DNA of 29,015 nucleotides, taken from contig DASSOT010000062.1 of assembly GCA_035700225.1 (NCBI GenBank), positions 1-29,015 on the forward strand, given 5' to 3'. The DNA is from JANWLD01 sp035700225 (GTDB lineage Bacteria > Patescibacteriota > Saccharimonadia > Saccharimonadales > 2-12-FULL-41-12). A model generated the notes under the pieces. It worked only from the letters and a program-made list of their open reading frames with translations. It ran no database searches and was not told where the DNA came from. The translations under genes and the position numbers were made by a program. This document shows, one piece after another, positions 27,450 to 29,015 of the stretch; the stretch's first letter is position 1; every line of letters begins with the position of its first letter.

Positions 27450-28205
27450 ATGCCCGCCAATATCGTAGAGGTTACTGAACTTACCAAAAGCTACAGCAAA
27501 AAAGTAGTGAAGGGTATCAGCTTTGCCGTAAAAAAGGGCGAAGTCTTTGGCATACTCGGCCCGAACGGGGCAGGTAAGACCACCACGCTGGAAATGATAG
27601 AAACCATCCGCGATATAGACTCCGGCCGCGTCAAGGTCGACGGTATAGACGTGCAGAAAGATCCGCAGGCCGTAAAGAACATCATCGGTGTACAACAGCA
27701 GACCCCGGCCTTCATGGATAAGGTAAAGCTCAAGGAACATCTGGAGCAACTGGCTTCGATATACGGCGAAAAAGTCGACGCTCATGCATTGCTCAAAGAA
27801 GTCAGCCTGGAAGAAGAAGCCGGCACTTATTTTGAGAATCTTTCCGGCGGCCAGAAACAGCGCTTCTCAATAGCCGCATCGCTGGTACACGGACCTCGGG
27901 TTTTTTTCATGGATGAGCCCACGACCGGTCTGGACCCGCAGGCGCGGCATCATCTTTGGGATTTGGTGCGCAAGACGCGCGCGAAGGGCGTGACCATCAT
28001 CCTCACTACCCACTATATGGAAGAGGCGGAAGAGTTGTGCGACCGTGTAGCGATAATGGACAAGGGCGAGATAATAGCCATGGATACGCCCGAAAACCTT
28101 ATAAAGAAACTTCTGAAAAGCGGATTTAAGAAAACCCGTCACGTGGAGCAGGCGAACCTGGAAGACGTATTTATCAACCTTACCGGAAAGGAGCTGAGAG
28201 ACTGA
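27450..28205 (+). CDS. ABC transporter ATP-binding protein (ABC-2 exporter type)
   Basis: This 251-residue ATPase has Walker A GPNGAGKTTT, Q-loop VQQQTP, signature LSGGQKQRFSIA, Walker B VFFMDEPTTGLD and H-loop TTHYMEEAEEL, closest in wording to DrrA/CcmA-like drug or lipid exporters. The C-terminal LEDVFINLTGKELRD is typical of the DrrA group. It energises the permease encoded directly downstream, whose ATG overlaps its TGA (TGATG at 28203-28207). The substrate is unknown; drugs, lipids or polysaccharide are family possibilities. Confidence 0.95.
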   Translation: MPANIVEVTELTKSYSKKVVKGISFAVKKGEVFGILGPNGAGKTTTLEMIETIRDIDSGRVKVDGIDVQKDPQAVKNIIGVQQQTPAFMDKVKLKEHLEQLASIYGEKVDAHALLKEVSLEEEAGTYFENLSGGQKQRFSIAASLVHGPRVFFMDEPTTGLDPQARHHLWDLVRKTRAKGVTIILTTHYMEEAEELCDRVAIMDKGEIIAMDTPENLIKKLLKSGFKKTRHVEQANLEDVFINLTGKELRD

Positions 28206-29015
28206 TGCCTAAATCACTGATGCCCGTATTCGTTTTTGCGAAGATAGCCGTAAAAAGGTCCTTCCGAGACAAGACGGCCATATTCTTCATAATACTTTTT
28301 CCCTTGATTTTTCTGTTCATATTCGGAGGTATCTTCAGCAAGGACAACAGCGTATCATTCAGGGTGGCATTGATAAATCAATCCGACAGCAAGTTCGCCA
28401 AGCAGTTCGCCGAAGAGGCTAATAATGAAAGCGTACTGAAGGTGGACAAACAGGCGGATACTCTGGAAAAGGCAAAGGAAAAGATGCGCCGGAGCCAGCT
28501 TGACGCGGCAATAATCCTGCCGGCAGATTTCGGAACGGTTAAGAACGGCAAATATCCTACGGGCGAAGCCAAGATCATCTATACGCAGAATTCCGAACAG
28601 GCAGGCCAGACGCTGAGCTCCGTACTGCAGGAACAGTTCAGTGGAATAAACGCCAGGCTGGTAAAGAATAAGACGCCTTTCAGCGTAAAAAGCGAGCAGA
28701 GCAATGAACAGAGCCTGAAAAGATTCGACTATACTTTCGCCGGTCTGATAGGTTTTTCCATAATCGGCCTGGGTATATTCGGCCCGGTCAACGTGTTTCC
28801 GGAGCTCAAGAAACAGGGGATTTTGCGCAGGCTTAAGACCACGCCGCTCAAGGTGTGGCAGTATTTCATAGCCAACGTGCTTTCGCAGACCGCGGTGGGG
28901 CTTTTGTCCATAACCATAATGTTTTTGGTCGCTATGACCATCTTTGATCTGAATCTGGTAGGAAATATCCTGGAACTGGGGATTTTCATAGTGCTCAGTA
29001 TCATAATGATATTCG
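28205..29015 (+). CDS. ABC-2 type transporter permease (cut by window edge)
   Basis: The frame is open to the end of the window, giving the first 270 residues. The ABC-2 layout is clear: a cytoplasmic start MPKSLMPVFVFAKIAVKRSFRDKTAI, helix 1 (FFIILFPLIFLFIFGGIF), a long extracytoplasmic loop of about 130 residues containing LDAAIILPADF (typical of the DrrB/YhgE type), then helix 2 (FAGLIGFSIIGLGIFGP), the cytoplasmic KKQGILRRLKTTPLKVWQY motif and further helices. It pairs with the upstream ATPase, and the overlap predicts translational coupling. Confidence 0.92.
   Translation, partial: MPKSLMPVFVFAKIAVKRSFRDKTAIFFIILFPLIFLFIFGGIFSKDNSVSFRVALINQSDSKFAKQFAEEANNESVLKVDKQADTLEKAKEKMRRSQLDAAIILPADFGTVKNGKYPTGEAKIIYTQNSEQAGQTLSSVLQEQFSGINARLVKNKTPFSVKSEQSNEQSLKRFDYTFAGLIGFSIIGLGIFGPVNVFPELKKQGILRRLKTTPLKVWQYFIANVLSQTAVGLLSITIMFLVAMTIFDLNLVGNILELGIFIVLSIIMIF

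Noticed and set aside
27216..27785. 189-residue minus-strand frame
   Set aside because: It runs antisense through the 65-aa gene, its terminator and the ABC ATPase; a shadow frame.
1..29015. tRNA, rRNA and CRISPR arrays
   Set aside because: No cloverleaf with a TTC-type T-loop, no rRNA core sequence and no regularly spaced repeat array was seen on either strand; the short tandem pair at 24176-24205 has no spacers of CRISPR size.

Overview
The window looks like chromosomal DNA of a Candidatus Saccharibacteria (TM7) or closely related Patescibacteria/CPR cell. The lineage call is inference, not a database match. It rests on an archaeal/eukaryal-type aspartyl-tRNA synthetase, a 65-residue Thr/Lys-rich small protein and a small membrane protein that I recognise as widespread in CPR genomes, very compact gene packing with many ATGA-type overlaps, and TGA used as a stop. 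No tRNA, rRNA, CRISPR array, insertion sequence or phage gene was seen.

Layout. 1-3016: sugar-nucleotide genes (partial UDP-glucose dehydrogenase, a GDP-mannose-hydrolase-like Nudix protein, and a divergent GDP-mannose pyrophosphorylase plus eukaryotic-type phosphomannomutase pair). 3021-8028 (minus): glmS with a structured, possibly coding leader, a GT4 glycosyltransferase, a polyprenyl-phosphate sugar transferase and a small leaderless ORF; this is a surface-polysaccharide operon. 8087-10015 (plus): GtrA-like protein, a peptidase-less LexA-like protein and UppP. 10016-12931: an intergenic region with competing hairpins, a compact cobalamin-type riboswitch, a 161-nt nested hairpin, then an unrecognised 491-residue protein with a Cys-rich tail, a small protein with a CCCC tail and a NadD-like nucleotidyltransferase. 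12935-17126: CPA2 antiporter, iron-permease-family protein, a possible 30-residue basic peptide, a DsbA-like oxidoreductase and a CBS-domain membrane protein. 17134-22735: subtilase with a duplicated insert, AspRS, a small secreted/membrane protein and a membrane-anchored propeller protein. 22930-26838: small membrane protein, TsaC, MazG-like, MurC-like and two membrane proteins of unknown function. 27168-29015: the 65-residue CPR protein and an ABC exporter (ATPase plus partial permease).

Working together, the left half supplies activated sugars (GDP-mannose, UDP-glucuronate, glucosamine-6-P), a lipid-carrier priming enzyme, a glycosyltransferase and lipid-carrier recycling (UppP), with MurC further right; these are envelope and glycan functions typical of a host-attached cell with a Gram-positive-like surface.

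Two things stand out. First, many genes have a recognisable -10 box ending about 6-10 nt before the start codon (often exactly 8), so their mRNAs should be leaderless or nearly so; several starts were moved on this basis. Second, the cobalamin riboswitch plus long hairpin stands upstream of a gene with no obvious B12 role, and a family of hairpin elements with constant flanks and a 27-nt variable core appears in the glmS leader and between mazG and murC.
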